From Stentor roeselii (Eukaryota; Ciliophora; Heterotrichea; Heterotrichida; Stentoridae): a stretch of 64,000 nucleotides of DNA. The stretch is taken from assembly GCA_006503475.1 (NCBI GenBank), contig RSEH01000038.1:124001-188000 (forward strand), in the 5' to 3' direction. Positions 46,670-54,724 of this stretch are shown here, piece after piece (the first letter of the stretch is position 1; every line of letters begins with the position of its first letter). Below the pieces are notes generated by a model. It had not been told where the DNA came from. It was given only the letters and a program-made list of their open reading frames with translations, and ran no database searches. The position numbers and the translations under genes were made by a program.

Positions 46670-48337
46670 TTATCCCAACTTAGGAAAGTCAATATGCACT
46701 CTTTTATTTTCTTTAGCAGTCATAACAGACCTTCTCCTAAGCAACGAAGACTGTCTAGTAGGATTTCTATCATCATCATCAGTAGTCTCAAATACTTTTT
46801 GCAAGGAATAGTTAAGTCCAGGACTTGCAGTTTCTCCAGCCATCCAGTTGATTAAACTATTGAAATTCTTCAGAAGTTCATATCTTTGTTTCTTGACCTG
46901 TGCTGGGGGTTCACCATTTTTTACCATAGTGCGACATAAAGCGAAGACCAAAGAAGTTCCTTGTTCAACCTGCCGTTTAAGTAGATGAAGACTTTCATTG
47001 ACTTCGATGTACTCGATTCTCCTGCACATGTTGTCGTAGATCTCGTAAATGTCCTGCTTGTCAGCCTTCCTGTCAACAGTTTCCCTGAACTCAGCAATTG
47101 TGTTGGCGAAATTACTCACGTCGAAGTTTTCTCTTTTCAAGGTCTCGAAACGCTCTAAAAGGTAATCAAAGTTCGACTTTACTTTATCAACCAAGGCACA
47201 TTGGGCAAGGAAGCGATTTTCATTGTCTTTAGTGAAATTGATCATGCCTCTTTTGATACTGTCAACCACTTCCATTGAAGCGAATAACTCCAACTGCTTC
47301 TTTATTTGAGAAATTTGGTCCTTTTCTGCCTTGTCTAGAAGAATTTCATCGAATCTTTCAACGACTTTTTCAAATCTTTCAATTGTTACTTTGAATCTAT
47401 GCATGTTTGTTGAAAAAGTTGCTACTTGTGTCTTGGTGTCTGTGATAAAAGCGAGGAGCTCATCTTTTGGCATGAATTTCGAGATGATGTCTTGAATGAT
47501 GTTGATATCTGCTTTCCAAGGCCGTGATTCAAGTGCTTTTTTCACAACATTTATCTTGTCAGTAGAGGCTTTTCCTGATTTATTCGCGTATTCTTTTGCT
47601 GATAAAATTCCTTCATTTACTTCATTGAACATTTTTTCAAATACGTATTTCTGTGATTCGAAAACTTTGTGTGTGACATAAGCCTGGTTGAACTCATTTG
47701 CAAGAGTTTGAGTGAAATCTTTTAGTTTTTGATCAACTTGCTCTATCGTCATGAAGGTCACCAACTTTTTCTTGATTTTTTCTACGGCTTTTGAAAGCTC
47801 TTGGAATTGGTAGATCGTTACACAATCGTTCACTCTTGACTTTAATGTGTCGAAACTTGTCAGAGGCGTCATTGTTCGGATGATTGTTCGCATTTCTTCG
47901 ATTTGATTTAAACTTGCTTTTTTATCTACATCTTTTCGAATTTCTTTTATGTACATCGTGTTTTCTCCTCCGATGTGCTTTGCTGAAAAAATTTCTGAGT
48001 TCATCTCTTTTAGTGACTCGGTAAATTTGTATACTTCGTCTTTTACTGCACCGATTTCCATTGAGGTGTCATAAATTTCGTTGCTTAATTCGTGTTTTAG
48101 GTCTTGAAGTTTTTCGTCGTTTAGTTTGTTCATGTGAGCTACGTCTCTCATTATTTCATCTTTGACGTCCATGACCAACAGAGAAAAGTTCGAGACATTA
48201 TTAGCCTGAGAGATATGATGTCGTTTTCTGATATCCTGAATATCTTGAATAAACTGAAAAATCGGCGCAAGCGAAGTTTTAAAATTACTAAGTTCATTTT
48301 GCAAAGCCAAAAACTGTCTGTTAAACTCGAGTTCCAT
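46670..48337 (-). CDS. Coiled-coil protein of unknown function
   Basis: This 555-aa protein is almost entirely helical with irregular heptads, broken by segments like RTMTPLTSFDTLKSRV and SRPWKADINIIQDIIS, and ends with a polar tail. Repeated modules of about 60 residues with the pattern K-A-(D/E)-x-x-(D/Q)-I can be seen (KASLNQIEEM, KAEKDQISQI, KADKQDIYEI). This KAD/KAE-x-x-x-I signature is common in protist coiled-coil proteins of cilia and cytoskeleton, but I cannot name this one. The stop lies 7 bp before the next start codon. Confidence 0.75.
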   Translation of the reverse strand: MELEFNRQFLALQNELSNFKTSLAPIFQFIQDIQDIRKRHHISQANNVSNFSLLVMDVKDEIMRDVAHMNKLNDEKLQDLKHELSNEIYDTSMEIGAVKDEVYKFTESLKEMNSEIFSAKHIGGENTMYIKEIRKDVDKKASLNQIEEMRTIIRTMTPLTSFDTLKSRVNDCVTIYQFQELSKAVEKIKKKLVTFMTIEQVDQKLKDFTQTLANEFNQAYVTHKVFESQKYVFEKMFNEVNEGILSAKEYANKSGKASTDKINVVKKALESRPWKADINIIQDIISKFMPKDELLAFITDTKTQVATFSTNMHRFKVTIERFEKVVERFDEILLDKAEKDQISQIKKQLELFASMEVVDSIKRGMINFTKDNENRFLAQCALVDKVKSNFDYLLERFETLKRENFDVSNFANTIAEFRETVDRKADKQDIYEIYDNMCRRIEYIEVNESLHLLKRQVEQGTSLVFALCRTMVKNGEPPAQVKKQRYELLKNFNSLINWMAGETASPGLNYSLQKVFETTDDDDRNPTRQSSLLRRRSVMTAKENKRVHIDFPKLG

Positions 48338-48366
48338 ATATAATAAAACCTAACTTCTATTCAAGA

Positions 48367-49092
48367 TTAAATATACAAAACATCAGCTTCTCCGGGGTTG
48401 AATCTTTCCCAAACCCTGGCACAAGCCAAGGCAAGAATTTCCTCTTCTTTACTACACTGCCTGATAACAACCCTGCACTTATTCTCGCTGATTTCAATGC
48501 AGCAATGGTTATCCCCCTGCGTATTGACAAACATTTCATACCTTTCGCTGTATCCGAAGCGTCTGACTTCAGAGTTTCGACTTCCCCATTCTTTCAGCTG
48601 GCATACAAACCCGAAGTTCGGGTCAATAGTAGGTTGCGACGCCAAAAGACAGTTATAAGCTTCCTGCTCCGAATAGCCCCTCGCCATCAAATAAGCCAAA
48701 ACCACAGCAGCTGCTCGGGAAGTGCCCTTCACACAATGAATAAGCACTTTTCCTTTACCACTGACACTTTCTAGTATAAAGTCAAGGGCAAAGTACAGGA
48801 AAAACAAGATGTCGACCTTCGGATTATCAGGCATTTTCATTGAAAAATACTGCAAAACACTGGAAAAGCAATTCGGACATTTCGACTCACCTGCCAAGTT
48901 CAACACATGAGTGATGCGAGCAGAACTCAGGACTTCCCAGTCTTTAGCAGCTTCGTATCCTGAGATGAAGATGTTCGGCAGGACCTCGAAGACCTTTGCA
49001 GAGACTTTCGGCTCGTTTGTAAAGCTTTCAACAGAAACTTTTAAAGTAGGGGGCCTGAGCCGAGCTTTGCGTGGGATTGTTTCGGTAGACAT
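48367..49092 (-). CDS. Dual-specificity protein phosphatase
   Basis: This is a 241-aa protein. Residues about 35-170 form a DSP domain: FEVLPNIFISGYEAAKDWEVL (typical entry), ITHVLNLAGE, then the catalytic P-loop HCVKGTSRAAAVVLAYLM, in which Cys is the nucleophile and Arg binds phosphate. The general-acid Asp is probably in MKMPDNPKVD. The last 65 residues (YEMFVNTQGDNHCCIEISENKCRVVI...) form a small extra domain of strands and a helix. A MAP-kinase phosphatase role is possible, and an MAP3K-like kinase lies 5 kb away, but that is context only. Confidence 0.92.
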   Translation of the reverse strand: MSTETIPRKARLRPPTLKVSVESFTNEPKVSAKVFEVLPNIFISGYEAAKDWEVLSSARITHVLNLAGESKCPNCFSSVLQYFSMKMPDNPKVDILFFLYFALDFILESVSGKGKVLIHCVKGTSRAAAVVLAYLMARGYSEQEAYNCLLASQPTIDPNFGFVCQLKEWGSRNSEVRRFGYSERYEMFVNTQGDNHCCIEISENKCRVVIRQCSKEEEILALACARVWERFNPGEADVLYI

Positions 49093-49116
49093 TTTTATTA
49101 GTTTCAGTAAATTACA

Positions 49117-50466
49117 TTAAAACTCACGGAATCGCCTTCCAGCTACTGTTGTTCCCAGTCGAGGACTCCTGGTTTTTGATGACAAGTTGATTATGTTGGA
49201 AAGGTCGAGCACGTAGTTTAAAGGAGTCTTTACTCGAGGAGTCGGGTTTTTGTATTGTCTGTGAACTGAATGATTATTACCGAGACTTGCGGGCAGAAGG
49301 CTGCTGGGAATCGCGTAGGATGTGATTGGACGGTAAGAGACTGGAGAGTTTGATGTTCCCATTGTTCGGTTCCTTGAATGTTTTTCTAATTTTTCTGGAA
49401 TTGCTTCTGAAAGGTTTTGGGATCTTCGGAGTTTTAAGGCTTCTGGAAGCTTTTTACCGGCCTTTCGCATGTGGACTAGAAGACGGTAGGCTGCGGTTCC
49501 TGGGTTTGGCTTTTGGAGGTTTTCTTTTAGAGATTGGATGTTGTAGCCGAGAGATGTTAGTTTTGATAGGATTTCTTCCTCGTTTTCGACCTTTTCTGGC
49601 TGGTAGACGTCTTTTATGTTGTGGTGCTTTGTGAACCAGGGATGATTTCTGATCTTGTCTATTGTATAACGCTTTTCAGGGTCAGTCACCAAAACCTTCC
49701 TAAGCAAGTCAGTAGCTTCTACACTGACCCAGTTCGGTATCTTAAACTCACCTCCAATGATTTTTTTGTATAAGTTCGAGGTATTATTATCTTCAAAAGG
49801 CAAATACCCACAAAGCATAGCAAACAATATAACCCCACAACTCCAAACATCAACCTGTGCCCCATGATATCTTTTTCCAGCAATCATTTCAGGGGCAGCA
49901 TAGCAAGGACTTCCACAAGCAGTTTTTAAAGTTTCGCCATTAGGATAAAGGTTACTAAGTCCAAAATCAACGATTTTGATTGACTTTTTATGATCAAGTA
50001 GTAAGTTTTCAGGTTTCAAGTCACGATGAACAATTCTAAGCTTCTGAAGGTACTCAAGTCCAGAGAGTATCTGGGCAAGGTACTTGCAAGACTCATGTTC
50101 ATTGAGTCTATGCTTAGCGACAATATAATTGAAAAGTTCTCCGCCTTCAGCGAGTTCCATGACAAGCAGCAACTGTTTCGAGGTCTCAATAATTTCATAG
50201 AGTTGTATGATGTGAGGATGATTCACCTGCCTAAGGATCTTTATTTCTCTTGAGACTCTTTCAGAGTCACCTCTCGTCTTGATTTTGTCTTTTTCCAGGA
50301 TTTTGACAGCGACTTTTGAATTCAAAATTGAATGAACTGCCATTCTGACCTTTCCAAAAGTGCCTTTACCAATCGATCTTCCAAGAATGTAGTTTCCAAC
50401 GACATTGGACTGGTTCTCTGCTCGGGTTTCTAAACTGTTGGACCGTGACCTGCATGAAGATTACAT
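49117..50466 (-). CDS. SNF1/AMPK-like Ser/Thr kinase; start codon split by a 15-nt intron
   Basis: The unspliced frame starts at an internal Met (50343) that lacks the glycine loop. Removing GTAATCTTCATGCAG (50450-50464) joins AT to G and makes the start ATG TCA CGG, giving 444 aa: MSRSNSLE..., then NYILGRSIGKGTFGKVRM, the missing glycine loop. Further motifs are VAVKIL, HRDLKPENLL, DFGLSNL, and the T-loop LKTACGSPCYAAPE, whose Thr matches the site phosphorylated in SNF1/AMPK. A UBA-like autoinhibitory segment (EEILSKLTSLGY) and a Ser-rich tail follow. SNF1 kinases sense energy stress. Unspliced mRNA has ATG followed at once by TAA. Confidence 0.93.
50450..50464 (-). other. 15-nt intron that splits the start codon (SNF1-like kinase)
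   Basis: The coding-strand sequence is GTAATCTTCATGCAG with A at position 10. It falls between AT and G of the initiator. Without splicing the initiator reads ATG TAA. Splicing gives ATG TCA CGG and opens the full kinase frame including the glycine loop. Confidence 0.92.
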
Positions 50467-50526
50467 CTGAAATTAAATTATCTTATTTGAATGACTGGGA
50501 AAAATTAGCCGTGATTGGAAGATAAA

Positions 50527-50823
50527 TTAATCATCATCGTTTTCCTCGGATTTGTAGGTGCAACCATAAAGACACGCCGTGAGGCAGTCTTCAGAGGTTT
50601 TAGTCCCTGGAGCCCTTGCGAAGAATTTCGACCAGGCGGGCTTCGCTTCTTCTTCGCCGCCGATTTCGTGCTTGATGCAAAGATTTGAACAGTAATCAGT
50701 CTTGCATTCGATGATGCCTCCGTCACTGTCACAGGCTTTTTTACAGAAAAGACGGCCTGGGTTCGCAGGGCCGTATTCTTGGTTACAGGCTTGATAACAC
50801 TCGCTAATGTTGAAGACTGACAT
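50527..50823 (-). CDS. Small Cys-rich protein of unknown function
   Basis: This is a 98-aa protein with twelve Cys arranged as repeated CxxxC pairs (CYQAC, CKKAC, CKTDYCSNLC, CLTACLYGC) and an acidic tail. There is no signal peptide, so it may be a redox-active or metal-binding protein in the cytosol or intermembrane space rather than a secreted one. Its start is 17 bp from the divergent zinc-finger gene. An alternative frame on the same strand to 50924 would overlap that gene and is rejected. Confidence 0.75.
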   Translation of the reverse strand: MSVFNISECYQACNQEYGPANPGRLFCKKACDSDGGIIECKTDYCSNLCIKHEIGGEEEAKPAWSKFFARAPGTKTSEDCLTACLYGCTYKSEENDDD

Positions 50824-50840
50824 TTATGATTATATTTATT

Positions 50841-51284
50841 ATGAGTGAAGATGATGTGCCTTGCAGTAAGTGGTAAGTCATATTCAGTCATGTTATGGTT
50901 TCTAGGATGTCGATTTTCGTTCATGAAGCAAGATGCTCTGTTGAGAGAAATGAGAAAAAGAAAAATGATTCAAATGTAGAAAGATTTGAAATTGTTAAAA
51001 GGAATTGTGAAATTTGTTCGAATATGTTTGAAGAGAATGAATTTGATCAGCATCTTTGTTGGTGTGAGTATTGTCAGAATCAATGGCAATTTTCTGGTGT
51101 TCGTTCTCATATGAATAGCTGTGGAGCCCAAACAGATTTTTGTAATCGATGCAATAATTATGTTCCGAGAATGAATTTTAGCACTCATGTTGCAGCTAAT
51201 AATTGTGCTAGACCAGAACGTAATAAGAAAACTTTAGAAGAATTGCATGATGAAGTGCGCAACTATATAAAGGCTTATCGATAA
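50841..51284 (+). CDS. XAF1/TRAF-type zinc-finger protein (one 15-nt intron)
   Basis: Removing GTAAGTCATATTCAG (50873-50887) joins MSEDDVPCSKC to HVMVSRMSIFVHEARC, adding a first zinc finger to the frame that otherwise starts at 50895. The 142-aa product has three or four consecutive fingers of the C-x2-C...H-x3-C type (CSKC...HEARC, CEICSN...HLCWC, CEYCQN...HMNSC, CNRCNN...HVAANNC), as in XAF1 and TRAFD1/FLN29. In animals these modulate apoptosis and innate signalling. In a ciliate only a protein-binding or ubiquitin-linked role can be suggested. Confidence 0.88.
50873..50887 (+). other. 15-nt spliceosomal intron (zinc-finger gene)
   Basis: The sequence is GTAAGTCATATTCAG, with A at position 10 and an in-frame TAA if retained. 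Splicing creates the Cys codon of the first CxxC pair (TG + T). Confidence 0.92.
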
Positions 51285-51611
51285 TTAGAATAATTTTTAT
51301 TTTGCCAGGACATGATTGGGCATTAGGGTTTGTTTTTAGATGAATAAAAAGATAGACTTTTTTAAGTAACTCTAGAATTTTCTATAGAGTGAAAAATAAT
51401 ATGATAATATTTAGATTAATTAAAGTAGTTCATATTATTATAATTAATTTTAGTTTATTATAAGCCTAAAATATGAATTATTCTAGACATTTTCCAATAT
51501 AAGTATCATCAATCAAACTTAACAAAATCTAAATTAACATGCAACCAAACTGATCTATTGATTTACTTAATACCGAATAAAATTCAAAAATTCTTTGGGT
51601 GTACTAGCGAA
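51285..51611. other. AT-rich convergent intergenic interval
   Basis: About 330 bp with very high AT content and no reading frame, repeat or RNA gene recognised. It contains the 3' ends of two convergent genes. A 16-nt GT-AG string at 51604-51619 runs from the last codons of the cyclin into this interval (see rejected items). Confidence 0.5.
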
Positions 51612-52367
51612 TTAATTACCTTGTGGAACAATTAGACTCGAAATTTTATCTCTAGATAAACACTCAATTTTATTTAAATCATTAACAGGTGTTAATGATA
51701 TAAGTTTTTCAACCAACATGTCTTTGCACCGATCCAGAGCCAAAGCATCGAGTCTGAGTCGAGGAAAAACATAATTAACCCACTGATTCCTGAAGTCAGT
51801 TTGATTAAACTGTTCCAAGGCACAAACAACACTGACCACAGCGATTTCATTCGTACTAAACTTGATGAGTTTGCTATCCAAATAGCAGCTCAAAACAAAA
51901 GCATCCGACCTTTCAAACAACCTGTTGAAGTTAATAGTTATCCCAGTCGCCATCAGCAAAACCCTTAAAACCTCAGAAGCAGTCGGCAAAGCAACTTTCC
52001 AGTTCAAAGTTTGCAAAACGTAAATTTCTGTGATTTGGATGTGGACTGCTGAAAAGTTCTCTCCACTGAAACTTCGAACCTGCTGAAGGGTCCAGTTACC
52101 TTCACCGTGGTATTTACTGGAAATGAACAAACAAGTGATACCTAAAAGACGCAAGTTTGGAGGACTAAAGGAATTACTTTGCATGAAAATCTTGAATAAC
52201 TCGATTGAAAGTTGAAAAGTATTCGCAGAGATTTGATTTGATTCAGAGATACTGTAGAGCCATTTAAATACATTGTCGTAAATCCCTCGAGTAGAAGAAC
52301 TTCCAATAACTGGAGCCGTTCTTGAGGAAAAGTACCGGAAAATCTCTGGGATGTAGTTGCTTGTCAT
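51612..52367 (-). CDS. Cyclin
   Basis: This 251-aa protein carries an N-terminal cyclin box at about residues 40-135: NTFQLSIELFKIFMQ, LRLLGITCLFISSKYHGEG, and the ITEIYVLQTLNWKVALPTASEVL segment, with the buried Lys-Glu pair expected for CDK contact (SSKYHGEG...ITEIYVLQTLNW). A second helical box follows. It resembles B/A-type cyclins in the box but lacks a destruction box in the short N-terminus, so it could be a divergent or transcription-type cyclin. A possible alternative 3' end through a 16-nt GT-AG string would replace the last residues with VHPKNF and end at 51584. Confidence 0.87.
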   Translation of the reverse strand: MTSNYIPEIFRYFSSRTAPVIGSSSTRGIYDNVFKWLYSISESNQISANTFQLSIELFKIFMQSNSFSPPNLRLLGITCLFISSKYHGEGNWTLQQVRSFSGENFSAVHIQITEIYVLQTLNWKVALPTASEVLRVLLMATGITINFNRLFERSDAFVLSCYLDSKLIKFSTNEIAVVSVVCALEQFNQTDFRNQWVNYVFPRLRLDALALDRCKDMLVEKLISLTPVNDLNKIECLSRDKISSLIVPQGN

Positions 52368-52573
52368 TTATTTTTATATCAATTTAGCTGAATATTAGTT
52401 AAAGGGAAAGCCAGTGGATATTAAGACTATTCATTGATATGGGCATTTATGTTTTCATGATTTTCTTTTAATTTAATTGTTTATCTAGGATCTTAGATTT
52501 TTTACTTTGCATCTTGATAAGAGTGGGTTTTCGATAAGAATCTCTTAATGAATTCATAATTTCAGACTTAATC

Positions 52574-53092
52574 ATGGAAGAACTTCCCAGACAGTCACTT
52601 CTGAAGACTGTGCTTTTAAGACCGATTTCTACTGTACCGACTTCCACCAGATCAACAAGAAGTAACCTGCCTTTGACTCTGTCAATTAGAAAAATCACTC
52701 CAATGACTAAGCGCATTCCTTTGTGTGAATTGAAATTCATGGAAACAGGGAATCAAACCATCACTCTTGGTAGAAAAATACGACAAAACAAATATCAAGA
52801 TACTTCGAAGGACAATGAAGAAAGCCCGTCACTTCTGGTATCTGATGAGGCAGTTAAAGAATATTTGCGCACTTCTGAATCACTTCAGAATAAAACTCAG
52901 TTTCTGAAAAGGTTATCACGACTTACTCAAAAACCAAAAAATAAAGAACTTGAAGAAAAAACTATGAAAAAAAGTGTCAAATACTTAAAGAGAGAATTTT
53001 CTCAGGCGGAAAGTAGGAAAAAACATCAGAGGATGTTTGACCTTAATGATATATTTTCAATTGCTAACGGTAAATTAAAATTTAAAAAATGA
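52574..53092 (+). CDS. Basic protein of unknown function
   Basis: This is a 172-aa protein, Ser/Thr-rich at the N-terminus and strongly charged and helical at the C-terminus (KRLSRLTQKPKNKELEEKTMKK, KYLKREFSQAESRKKHQRMF). It ends in TGA. A reverse-strand frame overlaps the first third but has no charge or helix pattern and starts in the middle of this gene, so the plus strand is preferred. No family recognised. Confidence 0.6.
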   Translation: MEELPRQSLLKTVLLRPISTVPTSTRSTRSNLPLTLSIRKITPMTKRIPLCELKFMETGNQTITLGRKIRQNKYQDTSKDNEESPSLLVSDEAVKEYLRTSESLQNKTQFLKRLSRLTQKPKNKELEEKTMKKSVKYLKREFSQAESRKKHQRMFDLNDIFSIANGKLKFKK

Positions 53093-53109
53093 TTTAGTGG
53101 TTTAGGGAG

Positions 53110-54153
53110 TTAATCTTGGTATTTGATTCTTAGAGAATTGGGAGATATGTAAGTTATAGATGTGTTCCAACCTGAATCAGCGAGTTGACTTATGCTAATT
53201 CCAGCTAGAGATACTTTGTTTGAAAGTTCGAATGCTTTTATGTAACCTTGGATTAAATCACTTTCTGATGCGCTTTCTTCGAATAGTAAAAAAGTAACAC
53301 CATCTTGAGTTCCCAGCAAGAATTTTTCAAACTTCTCAATATTTTCAAAAGTTTTCGAAACGCCAACTCTAATTTTAGGATTTTTGTAAGGTTTCAAAAA
53401 GACTTCTTTCTTCGAAGTTTCCGCAAAATTTAAAATTTTTCCATTTCTCATGAATTCATTTAAAACAATATCCATTCTCTGCTGATTCAAAGTGTTGATT
53501 TCAATAATTTTCAATCCCTGATAAGAAGCAAACAAATGAATAAAAGAAAATCCACAAAAGTAGCTAAAAGCAAAAGAATAAGAACTTGCCCAATACCCAA
53601 AAAAAGTACCAACAAAAGTTCCAAAAACGCAAGCGGCAGTAGTTTGAATAGTATTTTTCGCTGTAATATCAGCCAAGTTATTATTATTCGCGAAGTTAAG
53701 ATGAATAGCTGCTCTTGAAGCGCTTCCTGAAATCGCTGAGATGTTTTTTCCAAAGGTCCCAAGACTTGCCAGCAATAAAAAATACCCTGGGAACAAAGGA
53801 CTGAGTATTTCAATAAAACAAGAAATGTTTATTGAGAAGGCCGAAACCCATTTTTGAAACTTCGAGTCTGCATCGAATTGATTCCCTGTCTTGCCTGCAT
53901 AAAAAACCCCTCCAAGCTGGCCTAAGCCATCTTTAATCACCCAGTTTAAAGCCCCAGATGCTGTGAGTGAATCGATTCCTAAAGACAGAAGAAGCTGCTG
54001 TGTTGAAAGGACTCCTAAAGCACTGGAACTTGTTTGTTGAAGGAGATTGTATTTAACGTAAGACATGTATTTACCTTTTACTGAATGTGGATAGTTTTCA
54101 GGTAAAAAAAAGTTCTTGTTCGTGTTTGAAATAAGTTTGTATCCATTTTTCAT
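53110..54153 (-). CDS. RUS-family (DUF647) membrane protein
   Basis: This 347-aa protein matches the ROOT UVB SENSITIVE family from its start: FFLPENYPHSVKGKYMSYVKYNLLQQTSSSALGVLSTQ, then WVIKDGLGQLGGVFYA, a hydrophobic segment, and GSASRAAIHLNFANNNNLADITAKNTIQTT, the family's most conserved block (typically GGATRAALTxHQA...NMADVSAKDGSQET). Two or three hydrophobic helices follow. RUS proteins are membrane-associated in plants and animals with roles in vitamin B6 and development, but the biochemical activity is not settled. The length fits the family (about 400-500 aa). Confidence 0.87.
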   Translation of the reverse strand: MKNGYKLISNTNKNFFLPENYPHSVKGKYMSYVKYNLLQQTSSSALGVLSTQQLLLSLGIDSLTASGALNWVIKDGLGQLGGVFYAGKTGNQFDADSKFQKWVSAFSINISCFIEILSPLFPGYFLLLASLGTFGKNISAISGSASRAAIHLNFANNNNLADITAKNTIQTTAACVFGTFVGTFFGYWASSYSFAFSYFCGFSFIHLFASYQGLKIIEINTLNQQRMDIVLNEFMRNGKILNFAETSKKEVFLKPYKNPKIRVGVSKTFENIEKFEKFLLGTQDGVTFLLFEESASESDLIQGYIKAFELSNKVSLAGISISQLADSGWNTSITYISPNSLRIKYQD

Positions 54154-54261
54154 TTATCTGAGAAGCCATAATCTTGGTCATGATTTCCATTTAACCAAAA
54201 GACTTTTAAACACAAAAACTTCACATCTAAACTTTCCACATATAAAAAATTTTCATCAATC

Positions 54262-54717
54262 TTAGTCATACTCTTCACTATCTTCATCCAAGTGCATCTC
54301 AGTTTCAACAACTTGCTTCTGAAGTCCAGCAGATTGAAACAACTTGCCCTGCTCTTCAATAAGCTGCTCATCAGTCATTCCATGCATTTTCAGTTTAAGT
54401 TTTTCCTTGGGTTTCGCCTAAATAAAACTCACAGCTTTAAGTTTATTCAAGTCTTCTAAAAACTGCATGATTTCTTTTGGGTCGATATCAAAATTGCATT
54501 TTTTCATAGCAGCGACGACATGTTCAGGCATGATGGTCTTTTTCCCCGACCCGGTGCATTCAGCGTAGGCGAGTTCAGAGGTGAGTTGAATGAAGCTCTG
54601 AGCGAGTTCTGCTACAATCTGAGTGATTCCAGTGGCGCAGAACTTATAAGTCGGGTTGATGACTCGCTGAATGATCTGCTTGACTGTTGCATGTGGTAAA
54701 CCAGCTTCGCTTTCCAT
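54262..54717 (-). CDS. DR1: NC2beta/Dr1 histone-fold transcription repressor (one 15-nt intron)
   Basis: The start is the Met at 54717; an upstream Met at 54738 would overlap the previous gene. Residues about 5-80 are a histone fold of the Dr1 type: LPHATVKQIIQRVI, then FIQLTSELAYAEC, then KKTIMPEHVVAAMKKCNF (Dr1: SKKTIAPEHVLKALEELGF). The frame stops inside GTGAGTTTTATTTAG. Removing it (54418-54432) adds a basic helix and GMTDEQLIEEQGKLFQSA, which matches the Dr1 C-terminal segment (E-E-L-x-x-Q-Q-x-L-F-x-x-A). The spliced product is 146 aa. Dr1 pairs with DRAP1 to block TFIIA/TFIIB binding to TBP. Confidence 0.9.
54418..54432 (-). other. 15-nt spliceosomal intron (Dr1 gene)
   Basis: The coding-strand sequence is GTGAGTTTTATTTAG. 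It is the only one of the five to start GTG, and it again has A at position 10. Splicing adds the conserved Dr1 C-terminus. Confidence 0.92.
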
Positions 54718-54724
54718 TATTAGA

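Noticed and set aside
51604-51619. 16-nt GT...AG string (GTAATTAATTCGCTAG) at the end of the cyclin gene
   Set aside because: It would give a plausible new tail (VHPKNF, stop at 51584) but lacks the A six bases from the 3' end seen in all five accepted introns. Left as a possibility in the cyclin entry.
52468-52740. Minus-strand frame of 90 aa
   Set aside because: It overlaps the start of the plus-strand charged protein and lacks the helix and charge pattern seen there.
54150-54371. 73-aa minus-strand frame between RUS and Dr1
   Set aside because: It overlaps the second exon of the Dr1-like gene in another frame and has no features of its own.
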